Positions 45,051 to 56,799 of a stretch of DNA of 64,000 nt are shown one piece after another. Location: contig OX457061.1 of the NCBI GenBank assembly GCA_949752795.1, forward strand, positions 39,898,338-39,962,337, in the 5' to 3' direction. Both the position numbers and the translations under genes were made by a program. Position 1 is the first letter of the stretch. Each line of letters starts with the position of its first letter. The notes below the pieces were generated by a model. It had not been told where the DNA came from. It did not search any database and saw only the letters and a list, made by a program, of their open reading frames with translations. This stretch comes from Hyperoodon ampullatus. Taxonomy: Eukaryota > Chordata > Mammalia > Artiodactyla > Ziphiidae.

Positions 45051-46188
45051 TTACTGTATAGTTAAAGGCTTCATGGGGTGAGGCAGTAGAAAACATAGAA
45101 GTAGAGAGAAGGAGCAGACCCAGCAGGGCCAGGACAGAGAGCGAGGCAGGCAGGGCTTGTTCCACAGAGATGTAAGTCAACTCATGTTCACGCTGACATG
45201 AAATATGCCAAAACTTCCCTGTGATAGTTCAGTGACTCAGAATAAATGCTTTAAAAAGGTCTTACAAACCCAAATGCCAACCTAAATTACTTTTATTGCA
45301 TTACATAAATAAGTATAAGCATAAAACCAGGGACTGATGGGGGGAAAACATTTATTCCCCTCTTCCCACAATTCCACGTGGAGGAACATTCATCAGCCTA
45401 ACACTTGTAGCCCTGGCTGCCGGATCCTCCCTGGGGAGGAGAAGGGCTTATCTGATTGGTGAGCTGGGAAAGAGCAACTGGGCATGCTCAGTGCGGCCCC
45501 TCCCTGTGCTGGGGCTACCCTCCACAGGGGTCAGGATGCTGCTCTGATGTCTGCCTTGGATCAGTGAAGCTCTTCAGCTCAAAGGCCAGTTGACCAAGTT
45601 TCATTCTGGAGTGACATGTAACACATCTAAGCCATGATCCCCAGTCTACCTTTTATCAGTTACAGAGCTGACATTTTGATCATCTGTCTGATTCTTGCGT
45701 CTCTGATTCCAAACACAGCCAAAGAAAAGAAGTGTAACCACCACTAAAACCCAAGTATAAATAAACTTGATGCTATAGAAATCCCACACAAATTAACAAA
45801 TTATGTTTCAAAATATGCAAAACTATTAGAATTCAAGCTAGCAACACTAATCAAGGTGACGTGACAGATGGATTCTGTTATTTCTTATCTATTAAGCCAC
45901 TGATGCTCTCATGAGAGTGGCCCCCCAGCCAGCCATGTGACTGCTCATTTCCACCCATCCCCTTTCTTCTCTTTCATACTGATTTGAAACTTTCCTTTAA
46001 AGGAGCACCTTGGTGTTATTTTGTCTTCATTGAGTACTAATTCATTATTACATAAGAAGCCTGCCTCAATTCTTTCCCCAATAACTCAAGATAATTAAAA
46101 TATTTCTACTTGACATGAATAGGATCCTAAAAACAAATGCAGACAGAGGTTTGCACTTACGTAGAGGTTCTTGGGGTATTAGTTATTC
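45051..46188. other. Unique sequence, no feature seen
   Basis: Around 45450-45500 a GATA-like CTTATCT and an ATTGG box lie close together. Otherwise nothing recognised. Confidence 0.4.
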
Positions 46189-46196
46189 ATCTAGAT

Positions 46197-46436
46197 CAGT
46201 GTTTCTCAGTTTTTTTCATTATTATCCTCTTGATGAGCTTTTTAAGACTTTTTTTGTTTTTACGAATCCCCCCCGTCATGAAATTTTAATACCATAGGCA
46301 TACTATATATCTGTTTACATGTTATATGTATATCTGTTATTTAATTATTAAAAGATTACAAATTTTCAGCACATTTCCCCCAAGAACCAATTTTTTGCCC
46401 CACAAGGCACAATATCATCCCCTTTGAGAATGCATA
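46197..46436. mobile_element. hAT-type non-autonomous DNA transposon
   Basis: Left end 'cagtgtttctcag' with a degenerate inverted right end 'tttgagaatgcat'. An 8-bp TSD atctagaY at 46189-46196 and 46437-46444 (7 of 8 matching) is the length made by hAT transposases. AT-rich interior. Family not named. Confidence 0.7.
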
Positions 46437-46444
46437 ATCTAGAC

Positions 46445-46761
46445 CAGTGCTGTCCAACAGAAATATGATGCAAGCCACATATATGATTTTAAATTTTCAA
46501 ATAGCCACACTAAAAAGTCAAAAGAGCAGGCAAAATTACTTTTCATATCATATTTTATTTAATTTAATCTATCCAAAATGTTATCATTTCAGCGGGTAAT
46601 GCGTATAAAAACTTACTGAGATATTTTATATTCTTTTCTTCTCACTAAGATTTCAAAATCCAGTGTGCATTTTAAGTTTAAAGTACAATTCAATTTGGCT
46701 AGCCACATCTCAATGCTCAACAGCCACATGTGGCCAGGGGCTACCGTATTGGATAGTGTAG
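46445..46761. mobile_element. hAT-type MITE with 'cagtgctgtcc' ends
   Basis: Inverted ends 'cagtgctgtccaac' and 'gtattggatagtgtag'. Interior blocks 'aatgttatcatttcagcggg' and 'cagccacatgtggccagggg' match a widespread mammalian MER-type hAT element. It abuts the preceding element's TSD with no gap. Confidence 0.8.
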
Positions 46762-47220
46762 TCATTCTAAACGATTCAGAATGTGACTGTATTAATCACT
46801 TTAGCCTACCTAAAAGCCAGGGTTATTCTCAGACCACTTGCAAACAGCAGAGACTGTGTCTGCAGACCTCTGGAGATCCACAGATTAAAGTTGGCGAAGC
46901 CCTGAGTTAGGCATTTCCCACCTAATCAGATTGCTTAGTCTGAGGGAAGTTTACTGTGAGGATGAACAGGGAAATGAGGAAAAACAACCCATCTCGTCAA
47001 ACCTCATTGAGAAATGGAATGCTATTCCTTGCCAGTCAGCATCTACAGTAGCTCTAGTGGTCAAGGGAGCCTCTCAAATCTACTTGTCACCTTGCTCGGC
47101 CCCTGAGTACCTGCTTCTTTCTACTCTCTGTTCCCCATCTCTGCACCTCATAGCTTCTGCTGTCTCGTGGCTTCTCATTCTTCTTTCCAGGTGTGAGTCT
47201 GCTTCTGCAACTCTCCACCA
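46762..47220. other. Unique sequence, no feature seen
   Basis: A 126-codon open frame (46931-47311, +) runs through this stretch into the minisatellite. I do not consider it a gene. Confidence 0.45.
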
Positions 47221-47310
47221 GACGCCTTCTCTCATCCTAGCCACCCACCAGATGCCTTCTCTCATCCTAGCCACCCAGGCTGTATACCTCCCATCCCAGC
47301 CACCCAGGTG
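47221..47310. repeat. 30-bp minisatellite, three units
   Basis: Units at 47221-47250, 47251-47280 and a decayed 47281-47310, built around 'cttctctcatcctagccacc'. The first two differ at three positions. Confidence 0.9.
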
Positions 47311-47626
47311 ATGGGATCAGATCAGTGGCTCCAGTTTATGGTACCTCTTTGAGGTGGAGCCTCCTCTCCAGCACCTTGGTGGGAGTCCCCTCACCAGAAC
47401 CAGCTCCAGGCAGGAAGAAGATGTGAGGGAAGAGCCTGCCTACCCTGCCTACAGGATGCCTCCTTTCCACGCAGCTCCACCCCAGCCCCTTTTAGCTTTC
47501 CAGGCTGAAGTTCTCTCCAGAGTCTTAGCACCAGCCACACTGAGAGGAAAGAGAGAAGGGGGAAGAAAGAGAACAAAGAAACATCCATTTCATTCTTTCG
47601 AAAGTGGCAACTCAACACCACTCCCG
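47311..47626. other. Unique sequence, no feature seen
   Basis: Nothing recognised. Purine-rich at 47540-47580. Confidence 0.4.
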
Positions 47627-47831
47627 GGGCTTCCCTGGTGGCGCAGTGGTTGAGAGTCCGCCTGCCGATGCAGGGGACATGGGTTCGTGCCCCAGTCCGG
47701 GAAGATCCCACATGCCGCGGAGCGGCTGGGCCCGTGAGCCATGGCCGCTGAGTCTGTGCGTCCGGAGCCTGTGCTCCGCAATGGGAGAGGCCACAACAGT
47801 GAGAGGCCCGCGTACCACAAAAAAAAAAAAA
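47627..47831 (+). mobile_element. CHR-type SINE (short form)
   Basis: Full short form with an A15 tail. Flanks share 'ccactccc' (47618-47625 and about 47837-47844). Very similar to the copies at 23042 and 62525, hence young. The 258-codon minus-strand frame across it is not a gene. Confidence 0.95.
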
Positions 47832-48108
47832 AACTCCACTCCCTCCACAGCGGTCCCATTTTTCATAGGACTCTAGTTTGTGGCCTATTTTCAGAATGCT
47901 TCCTACTTGAACATGGAGTTGGGTGGAAAGAGGGAAGAGAAGGGATCCTGAGCTCACCCTAGAAATAAGAACTGCCAAGCATCTGGCGCTGGATTGCACT
48001 ATAGAGTTCTTTGTGTGGCACCCTTCCCTCCACATGCACACATATACATACATACCACCAGTCTTTGTCTTTAGGGTAACATTAGAAGCATGTTGCATTC
48101 CTTTAGGA

Positions 48109-48331
48109 CAGTGGTTCTCAATCAGGAAAGATTTTGCTCCCCCTTCCCAAGGGGATATTTGCAACATCGGGAGGCATTTTCAGTTGTCATAGCTGGGGCT
48201 AAGCGTGCTAGTAGTATCTAGTGAGTAGAGGTCAGGCACACTGCTAAGTATCCTGCAAGGCACAGGACAGCCTCCATAGCAAGGAATTATCTGATCCAAA
48301 ATGTCAGTAATGCCAAGGTTGAGAAGCCCTG
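48109..48331. mobile_element. MER20-type hAT-Charlie MITE, complete
   Basis: 223 bp between inverted ends 'cagtggttctcaa' and 'ttgagaagccctg'. Interior blocks are 'ggcattttcagttgtcatag', 'gtatctagtgagtagaggtc' and 'cacaggacagcctccatagc'. Length and layout agree with MER20 as I recall it. MER20 copies are known as pregnancy-related enhancers in placentals. Confidence 0.75.
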
Positions 48332-48339
48332 AGCTTTAG

Positions 48340-48884
48340 GGAAATATTTTTTTCCACTGGTGACAGAACAGGGGAGGACTGAGGCAGAAGAGATAAGAGT
48401 GGAAGGTGAAGCAATCTAGAAGCATGTTGGACAATTAGGAGAAAGTAGTCTGTGACTGAACACATAATCTCCACTTGAATGTTTGAGAGATCTTTTTATT
48501 ATGTTATTGCAACAAGGTGAAGATACGGATCGTCAGGATGACTTGGGAGAGACAGCAAAATCTATGCCTCAGATTGTCTGGGTGCCAAGCCCTGCCAGAA
48601 CCATGACTTGTTGAAAGATGAGAGCTTGTCTACACCTCTGATGTACCATAGAAGAAACGTAAAATATTGCGGTGAAGTGGTGGCCAGGGCATAAAAGACA
48701 GTTTTTGTTAAACCTCTGACCCAATCCCAGTGAAAACACGGGGTTCTCCTTCTCCTCCCAGGGTGGGTTTGCACAAAATGTGTGCACAGACCCTTGTAGA
48801 GACAGGAGTTCACTGATCCTTGGTCGTTTCCCCAGTCCTTCTTCTATGAGCAGGACTTCTTCTAAGATCCTTTCAATTCATGAT
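48340..48884. other. Unique sequence, no feature seen
   Basis: Nothing recognised. Confidence 0.4.
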
Positions 48885-49045
48885 GGGGAAGGCCTTCCTG
48901 TCATTCTTGTTTTACAGACGGGAAGTCTAAAGCACAGAGAGGCTAAGTAGCCAACGGCTTTACAGCTGGTAATGTGAAGAGGCAGGATGCAAACCAGGTC
49001 TGTCTGACATGACCTAACTCAGCACTTGATCACCGGGCCATGCTG
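48885..49045 (-). repeat. MIR SINE
   Basis: Reverse MIR: 'cttgttttacagacgggaag', 'agcacagagaggctaagtag', 'gcaaaccaggtctgtctgac'. Confidence 0.85.
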
Positions 49046-51731
49046 CTGCTCAGCACAGGGACCTCGGTTCCTAGAGGCTGACACCTTCAGATGGTTAAAG
49101 TGGGCACATGCAGATGTTTCCATTTGCTGAGCATCTCCCCTAAACCATAACACTGACCCTTCACTTGACTGGAGAGACCAAGCTCTCACAGGCTGCTGTT
49201 CTTCCTTTCTTCCTTTTCCCTGTCTCCAAGGAGCCTCTGAACTGGAAAAGCCAGGCACCACACGGGAGGAAACAAACTGAAAGGTACAAGGAGGCGAGCT
49301 TGTTCCCGAAGACTCTCTCAGTTGTTATAAGGAGTAACTGAAACTCATAGTTGACCCCAACCCCGCAGAGCTGGCACCAGGAGGGACACAAGCATTTTAT
49401 AAATGCTCTTCCAGGAGGGGAGGTGAGCTCACTTCCTGAGGGAATTACTGCAGGGGGTGTCTGCGGGGGCCAGCCAGGCCTGGCTTTCAAACATCTGAAA
49501 CAGCCCACGGTGTAATCAGGCATGAATATTGATTCAAATAAATTATGCATGTTTATACACTCGTTTATTATTTTATTCACACGCTCGCTCCATGAAGTTA
49601 GCCTGGGCCACTGTCATGGGGCTAGTCAGCTCTTGGATGCTGTAAAAACCAGTTGCTTTGAAATATTCGGTGGCCAAAGGGAAATCCAAGGTATTAGTGA
49701 AAATTATAACCAAAATGACAGCAACTTTCTATCATCTGGAAGGGCCTTGGTGAGTGCTAGTCGTCAGGGTCAGATGTTGCCCCATTCCTCAGGCTTTCAT
49801 GAGAAGTAAAAGAGCAAATATGGATGGCTCCAGAGCATTCTAGCAATTATCATTTTAACAAATAGAGCTCTTTTCTAATATTCACATTCCTTTCGCATGG
49901 CCTCATGAAAACACAAACATTCACTCCATCCTCAAAAAATGCAGGCGCTCTGGGAGGAAAGAGCTACCCTCTCAGCCCCACAGTCAGGCTGGAGGAAGCA
50001 GAGACGGATATCAGATCCTGGGTTATAAAGTTGATTGCTTCTGACTCAGCTGATAAACTAGATCATACCTCTGGGGGCTTGGTTGTGCCCTGTTCTTGGG
50101 GCCATTCAGGGGAGGGCATGTATCTTCTGGAAGAGACCCTTGGAGGCACCCATCCAGAAGACCTGACTTGCATGATTGGTGACAGTAGGGGAAAGTCAGC
50201 AGACCTGCCTGTCTGCTCCCAGGTGGGAAGTAAACTGGACAGAGCCCAGGCCCTAACAGCTCTCTGTGTCTTGATGTGACAGGCTGGGAGTGGGTGAAGA
50301 CCCTCCATGCAGGAGGCTGGGTTACAATGGTCCAGATTTGCCCTGCAGATGGAGCTTCCCCCCAAGATCCACATTTTGGAGAGGAAAGAGAGGTAATCCT
50401 GAAGCCCTCTGTTTTGAGGACTAAAGCTGATACTCTCCTTTCATCTTCAGCTGATTTCTGGTGTCTTTGTCACTTAGTCACCAACCCCAAAGGGAAATAG
50501 AATAAAGAACTTGGATTTCCTCAGTACATGATCAAAGGAACCTTATGTCCTTTACTGAAAATTGAAATTAACCTCAGTGTGCTATTTTCTCTCTTGATAA
50601 TTGTTTAAGGAGATATTCATGCCCTAGAAACTTACATTAAGAGTTATGAATGTTTAAATTAATACATGAATTTACCTCTGTATTTTTATGGGTTATTTTC
50701 AAATTTCATTGTCTGAAAGAAATGAAAGTAGAGGAAGACCCAAGAACAACAAACTCATATCTGAAAGAGATATAGGGATTTTCACTTTCTGTAGTATGTG
50801 TTTCTACAATTTTTTTAAACAATGAGGTGAATTATATGTAATATGAGAAAAACGTTTTAAAGAAAGAAAAAAAGCAATACATGAAATTTTAAATACTTAA
50901 ATTCTTAGGGAAAAGACACAGTACTCCAAAGTTAGGAAGGAAGGAAGAAATGAAAGTTTAAAAATTGTGTGACCATAATCCCAAAGTACATACAATTCTT
51001 ACTAGTTTTTCCACTGAAAAGATAGATCATTCTGGTACCATAATGGACCTGACCTCAGAGTTACAATCCTAAGAGCCCAAGATGGTGAGCATCTTCAAGT
51101 AGCTGCTCTGCAGCAGCCCATGGGCTAAGCTGCAGCCTCCATACACTAAATATTAATGGAACAAGCATCTGGTCAATTCTGGACACCAGTGGAAAGGAAA
51201 TTTACTAACAGAAAACTCAAGGTGCTAATAGAAGGTAAAATTGTAACTATGAACCAAATTGAGAAAAAAAATCAATGTTGGGCTGTTTACATCAATGGAG
51301 TAGATCCTTCTGGTCACAGAAAACAAAGCAGCCAGAGGACTTTGAAGCCAAATGTCCAAGAAATAGATTAGAGTAAAATTAACCACCAAAACTCATTCAC
51401 AAACTATGTGTTGAGCAGCATTTCCTCTAAGGATAATTCCTAGCAAGAGTTTACCCAAGCTTTCCCCACAGGGAGATTCTGTATTTGCAGATTCATCAGA
51501 TCATGTTCATTGTCCTTGCAGAACCCTCTACACAGAAGGGGAAATACTTGTGCATTAAGTTCTGCATACATTCTGGACTTGGAAATAATTGGTACAAGAA
51601 AGATAAAACAGAGTGAGTCAGGAGCAATGTCCCTTTACTGCTCCGCTCCTTGTGTAAACCTCCTTCTCTTGGTACTCCTGCCATCACATGAATGGGCCAG
51701 TGGGCCAGTGCAGAGGAGTGGGCTGGTGTCT

Positions 51732-51732
<1 letters not shown>
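49046..51732. other. Unique sequence, mostly no feature
   Basis: About 2.7 kb without recognised repeats. A block near 49500-49590 carries homeodomain/POU-like AT motifs (aattatgcatg) and may be regulatory. AT-rich around 50580-51010. Open frames at 49161-49580 (-) and 49905-50374 (both strands) have no known domains. Confidence 0.4.
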
Positions 51733-51779
<47 letters not shown>

Positions 51780-52185
51780 CACACACTCTCTACACAAACA
51801 CCACACATTATGCATACACACAACACATACACATATGCCACACACACACACCACACTACACATGCACAGTACACAACGCACACACAAACACCCTACACAT
51901 ACCACACAAACACCACACATACACACAGAACACACATACCACACTACACACATACTATACACAACACACACAATGCACACACAAACACCCTACGCATACC
52001 ACACAAACGCCACACACACACACATACAACACACATACACACACCACATATCACACCTACACACCCCCCACACACTGCACACAACACATACACAGACCGT
52101 GCACACACATACGCACCACCCACACAACACACACAGACCACACATATACACACATACAGACATACCACACATACACACATGCACC
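51733..52185. repeat. CA-rich satellite-like tract with ~97-bp higher-order unit
   Basis: A pure (CA)n core (about 51736-51776) grades into about 400 bp of degenerate CA/ACC/CAT sequence. 'gcacacacaaacaccctac' occurs at 51878 and again at 51975 with matching surroundings, showing a tandem duplication of about 97 bp. All reading frames stay open on both strands purely because of composition. Confidence 0.92.
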
Positions 52186-52589
52186 TGTAAGCCTTGACCG
52201 CACAGGTAGCAATCCCATTGTGCCAATCTGTGGTCAGTATCTGAAGAGCAAACAAGGGTTTAACTAGCACGGGGCCTTACCTAGCGTGAGACCATTTACA
52301 ACTGGGTAGCCAAGTGTAACAACATCCTATGCCCCTTCCAAGCGCACAATAGACTGGGCCTCTGTCAGCTGAGAGGGGAGACATTGTGAGTCACTAATTT
52401 TACCAAAAACAAACGGACTGCATTCCTTATTCTAGAAAGTGTGAGTGGCACCGATTATACAAGTTCGAGAAAAGGGGCAGTAAACCTCAACACGAAATGA
52501 GCACTCTTCTTGGGCATTTTTTGAAAAGCAAAAGCAAGCTGTGATTTGCAATTTTTCCGGGTGCTCCCCATATTTCCATCAGTAAGGGA
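52186..52589. other. Unique sequence, no feature seen
   Basis: Nothing recognised. Confidence 0.4.
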
Positions 52590-52960
52590 AGAGCTAAAGG
52601 ATGGGGATGGTAAAGACTATAAAGTTCTTAAATAGAATGAGGCTGGTCTCCAAGATGTAGTGTCTAGTAGGAAAAAAATTGAGTGACAAAACGATGCACA
52701 GAGTATGATGCCACGTATGTGGAAAAAGAATTTTATTCCCTGGCCGCATACCTGTGTGTGAGTGCATAGAAGAAGGACTTGAAGGATCCACTCCAAATTT
52801 AACAACTGTTACCTCTGAGGAAGAAAACAGAATTGCTCAGTGAGGAGAAGCAAACAGTGAAGAAGCCTTTCACATTTTACTCTATGTATTCCTAATTCAT
52901 CTGAATCGCTGAGAAAGAAGAACGCACTTTGGTATTACTTGCATAATAATAAAAAAAAGC
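52590..52960 (+). repeat. Probable old LINE 3' end (L1M-like)
   Basis: 'gatgcacagagtatgatgcc', 'acctgtgtgtgagtgcatag', 'actgttacctctgaggaaga' and an A-rich end near 52950 follow the layout of an old mammalian LINE tail. Family uncertain. Confidence 0.45.
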
Positions 52961-53224
52961 AACAAAAATAACAGAAGAGCAGAAAAAAGAAATTGGATTT
53001 AATTCATAAGTAAGAATTACAATTTTTGAAAAATACCATGCCTCAGTTGGCAGGACACCCTGGATTTTGGGGTGTTTTTTTCTAAGCTGAAGACTTTCAA
53101 GATTACTAGTAGAAAGCACTATTTAAGACACAGAGAGCTGCATTTTAAGTCTCTTGCAGGTTCCTAGCGCCTGTGCCAAGCAGAGGAGCTCCAGGGACTC
53201 CATGGCAGCAGGTGTCATTGCAGG

Positions 53225-53450
53225 CAGAAGGGCTGGGACCAGATCGTCCAGGTTCCAACTCCACTGTGGCCACTTACTCGCTGGGTGGCCTAGGCCATCC
53301 CCTCTACCTCTCTAAGCCTCAGTTTCCTAGTCTATAGAACAGAGTTAAAAGTAGTATCTACCTCGCTGGTTGTAAAGAGTGACAGAGACAAACATCTGTG
53401 TCGTACTTAAGCACTTAATGGGACATTGATATATGATAATTATTCTAGAA
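53225..53450 (+). repeat. MIR SINE
   Basis: Forward MIR: 'aggttccaactccactgtgg', 'cacttactcgctgggtggcc', 'taagcctcagtttcctagtc', 'gcacttaatgggacattgat'. Confidence 0.9.
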
Positions 53451-53574
53451 ATATTGACTACTCTTATTAATGAAGCACCACTAGGAATTCTCACCGGAAT
53501 ACATAATATTATCCTAAACCCAGAATGAATGAGAAGATTCCACCAGCCGAGCCAAGTTTCAAGCTCACACATTC

Positions 53575-53940
53575 AACACTGAACAAGAAGTTATTGAGCA
53601 TTTTCTATGTGCCAAACACCGAGGGCACTGTGCTCCAGGAGTCTCCACTCAAAAAAATTAGCAGTGATTACAACAAAGAAGAAAAACAGTAGCTGCCCTG
53701 GGAGCACGTGTGTGTGGGTGTCAGAGAACTCAGTCCCATCCTAGGGAGAGGGAATCAGGTCAGGCTTCTCAGAGGAAGCAACATCTCAGACTCAGAAAAA
53801 GTCAAGTAGAATGAGAACATGTTCCAGACAGAACTCAGGAGCAAAAGCTTAGCGGTGAGAGGTAATACGGCAGGCGCCCAGCAATGCAGGTAATTCAGGT
53901 GGAGCTGGAGGTGGGGAGAGTTGGGGCAGAGCTAGTGAGT
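53575..53940 (-). repeat. L2 LINE fragment
   Basis: Reverse L2 3' part: 'ttgagcattttctatgtgcc', 'ggtcaggcttctcagaggaa', 'acatgttccagacagaactc'. Confidence 0.7.
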
Positions 53941-56799
53941 TAAGCAAGAAATCAAAGACCATTCATGCTTAATAAATTTTCTTCCCCTGTCACATCACAC
54001 ACCCCGTAATAGGTTCCCCCAGATGTGCTGAACACAGCAGCCTGACTCACTGCACCCCCAATGGGAAAACTGTGTCCAGTTGGGGGGCCTTTATAGCACC
54101 AAAAGGGCAGGCCATGGCTGGGGGATAGTGGGAAAAAGTTAATACCCACAGATAAGGAGAAACACCATCAAGTGTTCATGAACCTCATTGCACAAGCCCC
54201 AGACAGGCCAGGGTAACTAAAATGCCCACTGCACTCTCCCTTCATAGACACTTGCAGGTCAAGATTTTCCAGGCCTGGGTCTCAGGGGTTTTCTAATGCA
54301 CTGTCCCCAGCTAGGCCAATGCAGTAGCAAAGTGCCAAGATGACATGTAGCAGGGGAAGGTTTTCAGCTCCTTTCAATGGTAGATTTGTCGAGCTCTTCA
54401 ATAGGGAAAGAAATAGACCTACACTTAGAGCTTGGCCGGGTGGACATGGAGGTGGGTGAATTCCTGGTACTAGAATGAAGCTCAGTAAAGTGAAAAGGCA
54501 GGTTAATACACAGAGCTTACCATAAATTCTCTAGAATAGGGAATAAGGCAATCAATATGCATACCTTACCTTGTTTCCTTTTTGATTAGGTGGGAAAATT
54601 ATTGTTTTCAGTCTAGTTTTCCTTTCTGTCACAAAGAATGGTCCATGGATTGTTAGGGATTCAGCTCAGAAGAAATAATGGGTTGAGGAATCCCAGGGCC
54701 CAGCACTCCCACAGGCCCCACTGTCTTCAAAGAGCTAGGCAGCTATGCGTTATCACAGGACCTTGGCCCACGTAAATGATTAGACCCAGATGTAGCCACT
54801 CAGTGGACTAACCAAGCAGGAATGAGCCAATGGGAACTTGGCTTGAGGAAGGAGAGAATCGGGTTGTGGGAACCCAAGCTTAAGGGACGCAGGAAGAGGA
54901 GACACGTGAAGTACAGAAGAAGCCACAAGAGGCCATAAGCAAGCTGAAGTTTTCAGGAAACCACATTATGAGGAAGAAGATGATATGAGCAGGATGGAGA
55001 GGAGCCAGTTAATAAAGATAAGAGAAGCAAGAAGACACAGACAAAAGAAGGTGAGGCCGAGAGAGAGGCCAAGCCGAGGTGGAGGTGGGAAACTGGAGAG
55101 AAGATGCTGGTGCTCTCAGGAGCTGTGAAGCATCAGGGAAGGAGCCCCAAGTGCCCCAGCTCCTAATCTTTCACCCCCCAAGAGGCTGGCTCCTTTCCTG
55201 ACATAGTAGGCTCAATACACCTCACCTCCTGAGCCAGCCTGAGATCACCTCTGTTCCTGGGATCCAAAGAACCTGGGAAACACAGCTGAGATACCTGAAC
55301 GAAAAACGTACGCACTAGGAACTGGGAGAAAGTGGGTATTTTTCACCAGATCTCTGCTGGTTTCTGCGGAACTGTGAATCACAGGCGTGGTGCAAAAAAG
55401 ATGGATGTGGGAAAATTTTGTCTGAGTTTTATAAAAGTGGGCAGGTGGTAGATTCCACCACATCGTGAACTTTGACTCCATGTTGTGCAGGATTCTAGGA
55501 TAGAAAAATCAGACCAAAGGAGGTGGTCACAAGAGCCAGGAATGGATTCTGAAGAACATTTGCAGCAGATTAAGCACATTTGCTTTTCTAAAGGTGGTGT
55601 GGAGCTTCAAAAATCTCCTGGTAGAATATGTTTTTATAAGAGTTGACTTTCTTCACCTTTGCCACAATGTGAAAACCATTCTTTAAAATAAACTTGAAAA
55701 TCAAACGCATCATCAAAGGTGGTGAATTAGGCACTTTGAAATAAACCTTCTCCTCGGTCCTTGAGCATTGTCTCCTTTGAAGTTGACTTTCTCCAACAAT
55801 AATGTGTGATTTGTCTGCTTTCCTAAATTCTTCCTGTCCAATTACCACCACTTTTTGTTAGCAGGACAAACCAAATCGCTCTCCCAGATAGCCATGATTG
55901 TATTAGCAGTTTGCTAACGCCATCTTCATTCTCTGCTTCCTCCTCCTCCTCCTTTCTCCTTTTTAATAAGAAGCAGCTTTTATCAATAGTCTATTTCCAG
56001 AAGCCAAAAAGCCTATATATACACTTTCAACTACCCCGTATCCCCAGGATGCCCATTCCCCCAAGCAGAGAGATGCTACAAGTTGTCGTACTGTTTTCAA
56101 GAGGCCCAGTCTTGTCCCCCTCCTCCACATGCATCCCAACTAGGAAACCCAGCAGCGATTCTGGTTTTTCCATCAACACCTGCTGCAGCTCTTTAGTGAA
56201 ACAGGTTTAGGGTTGGAGCGGGTATATCAGAGCTCAGGTTTTATTAGAAGCTGAATGATGAGGAAGACATAGGAAGACAGGGACCTAGACTAGCAAAGGT
56301 CTCTGTTTTCAGTCTCAGTAGTTTGGATCTTCACTGGTTTTCTTGTTCTTTATGCTTCTAAATCAGATCCCAGCTTTCCACTGCCAGCCATGGGCCCAGC
56401 CCTGGAGCCATAAACTTGAGCAGGTTCCTGGTTCAAAAGTTTGAAGTGATCAATTAGACATTTGCTGTGATCCCGTCTACCTCAGGGAATGCAGTTTCTG
56501 GTGCAGTGCTGGGAGATATGGTGAGATTGTCATACTAGACATCAGATCATCCTTGAGGAACTCATGGAGGTATTAATATTTTCAGCTATCGAGATCTTTC
56601 CTTGTTGGACTCCAATCACTGAAACCAATCATTACCCATGTAATATTGTTCTCTTTATGTCAAAGGAGGGATTGCTGGTTCTCCTTGAACCACTGCATCC
56701 ACAGCTGCAGGCAACACTGTGGTCTCTGAAACAAGGGACTGGTACTTCAGCCACCATCTTGGATCCAAGAATTATTTTTAACTCTGTTAAAATAAAATT
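53941..56799. other. Mostly unique sequence, no gene supported
   Basis: A (TCC)n patch lies at about 55938-55956. An 87-codon minus-strand frame at 55588-55851 (starts MVVIGQEEFRKADKSHIIVG, basic, no repeat composition) is unexplained. The section 54700-55250 has a worn-repeat look that I cannot assign. Confidence 0.35.

Noticed and set aside
47150..47200. Splice acceptor-like 'ttctttccag' upstream of an open frame
   Set aside because: No donor or conserved coding sequence follows. The downstream frame is the 30-bp minisatellite.
47391..48167. 258-codon minus-strand open frame
   Set aside because: It runs through a SINE insertion with clear flanking duplications, and the same peptide appears at every other SINE copy.
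51733..52185. CRISPR-like direct repeats
   Set aside because: The repeats are low-complexity CA satellite units without unique spacers, in a mammalian genome.
51510..52270. Long open frames rich in His/Thr (+) and Cys/Val (-), up to 226 codons
   Set aside because: They are translations of the CA-rich tract. A dinucleotide repeat has no stop codons in any frame, so length is meaningless.
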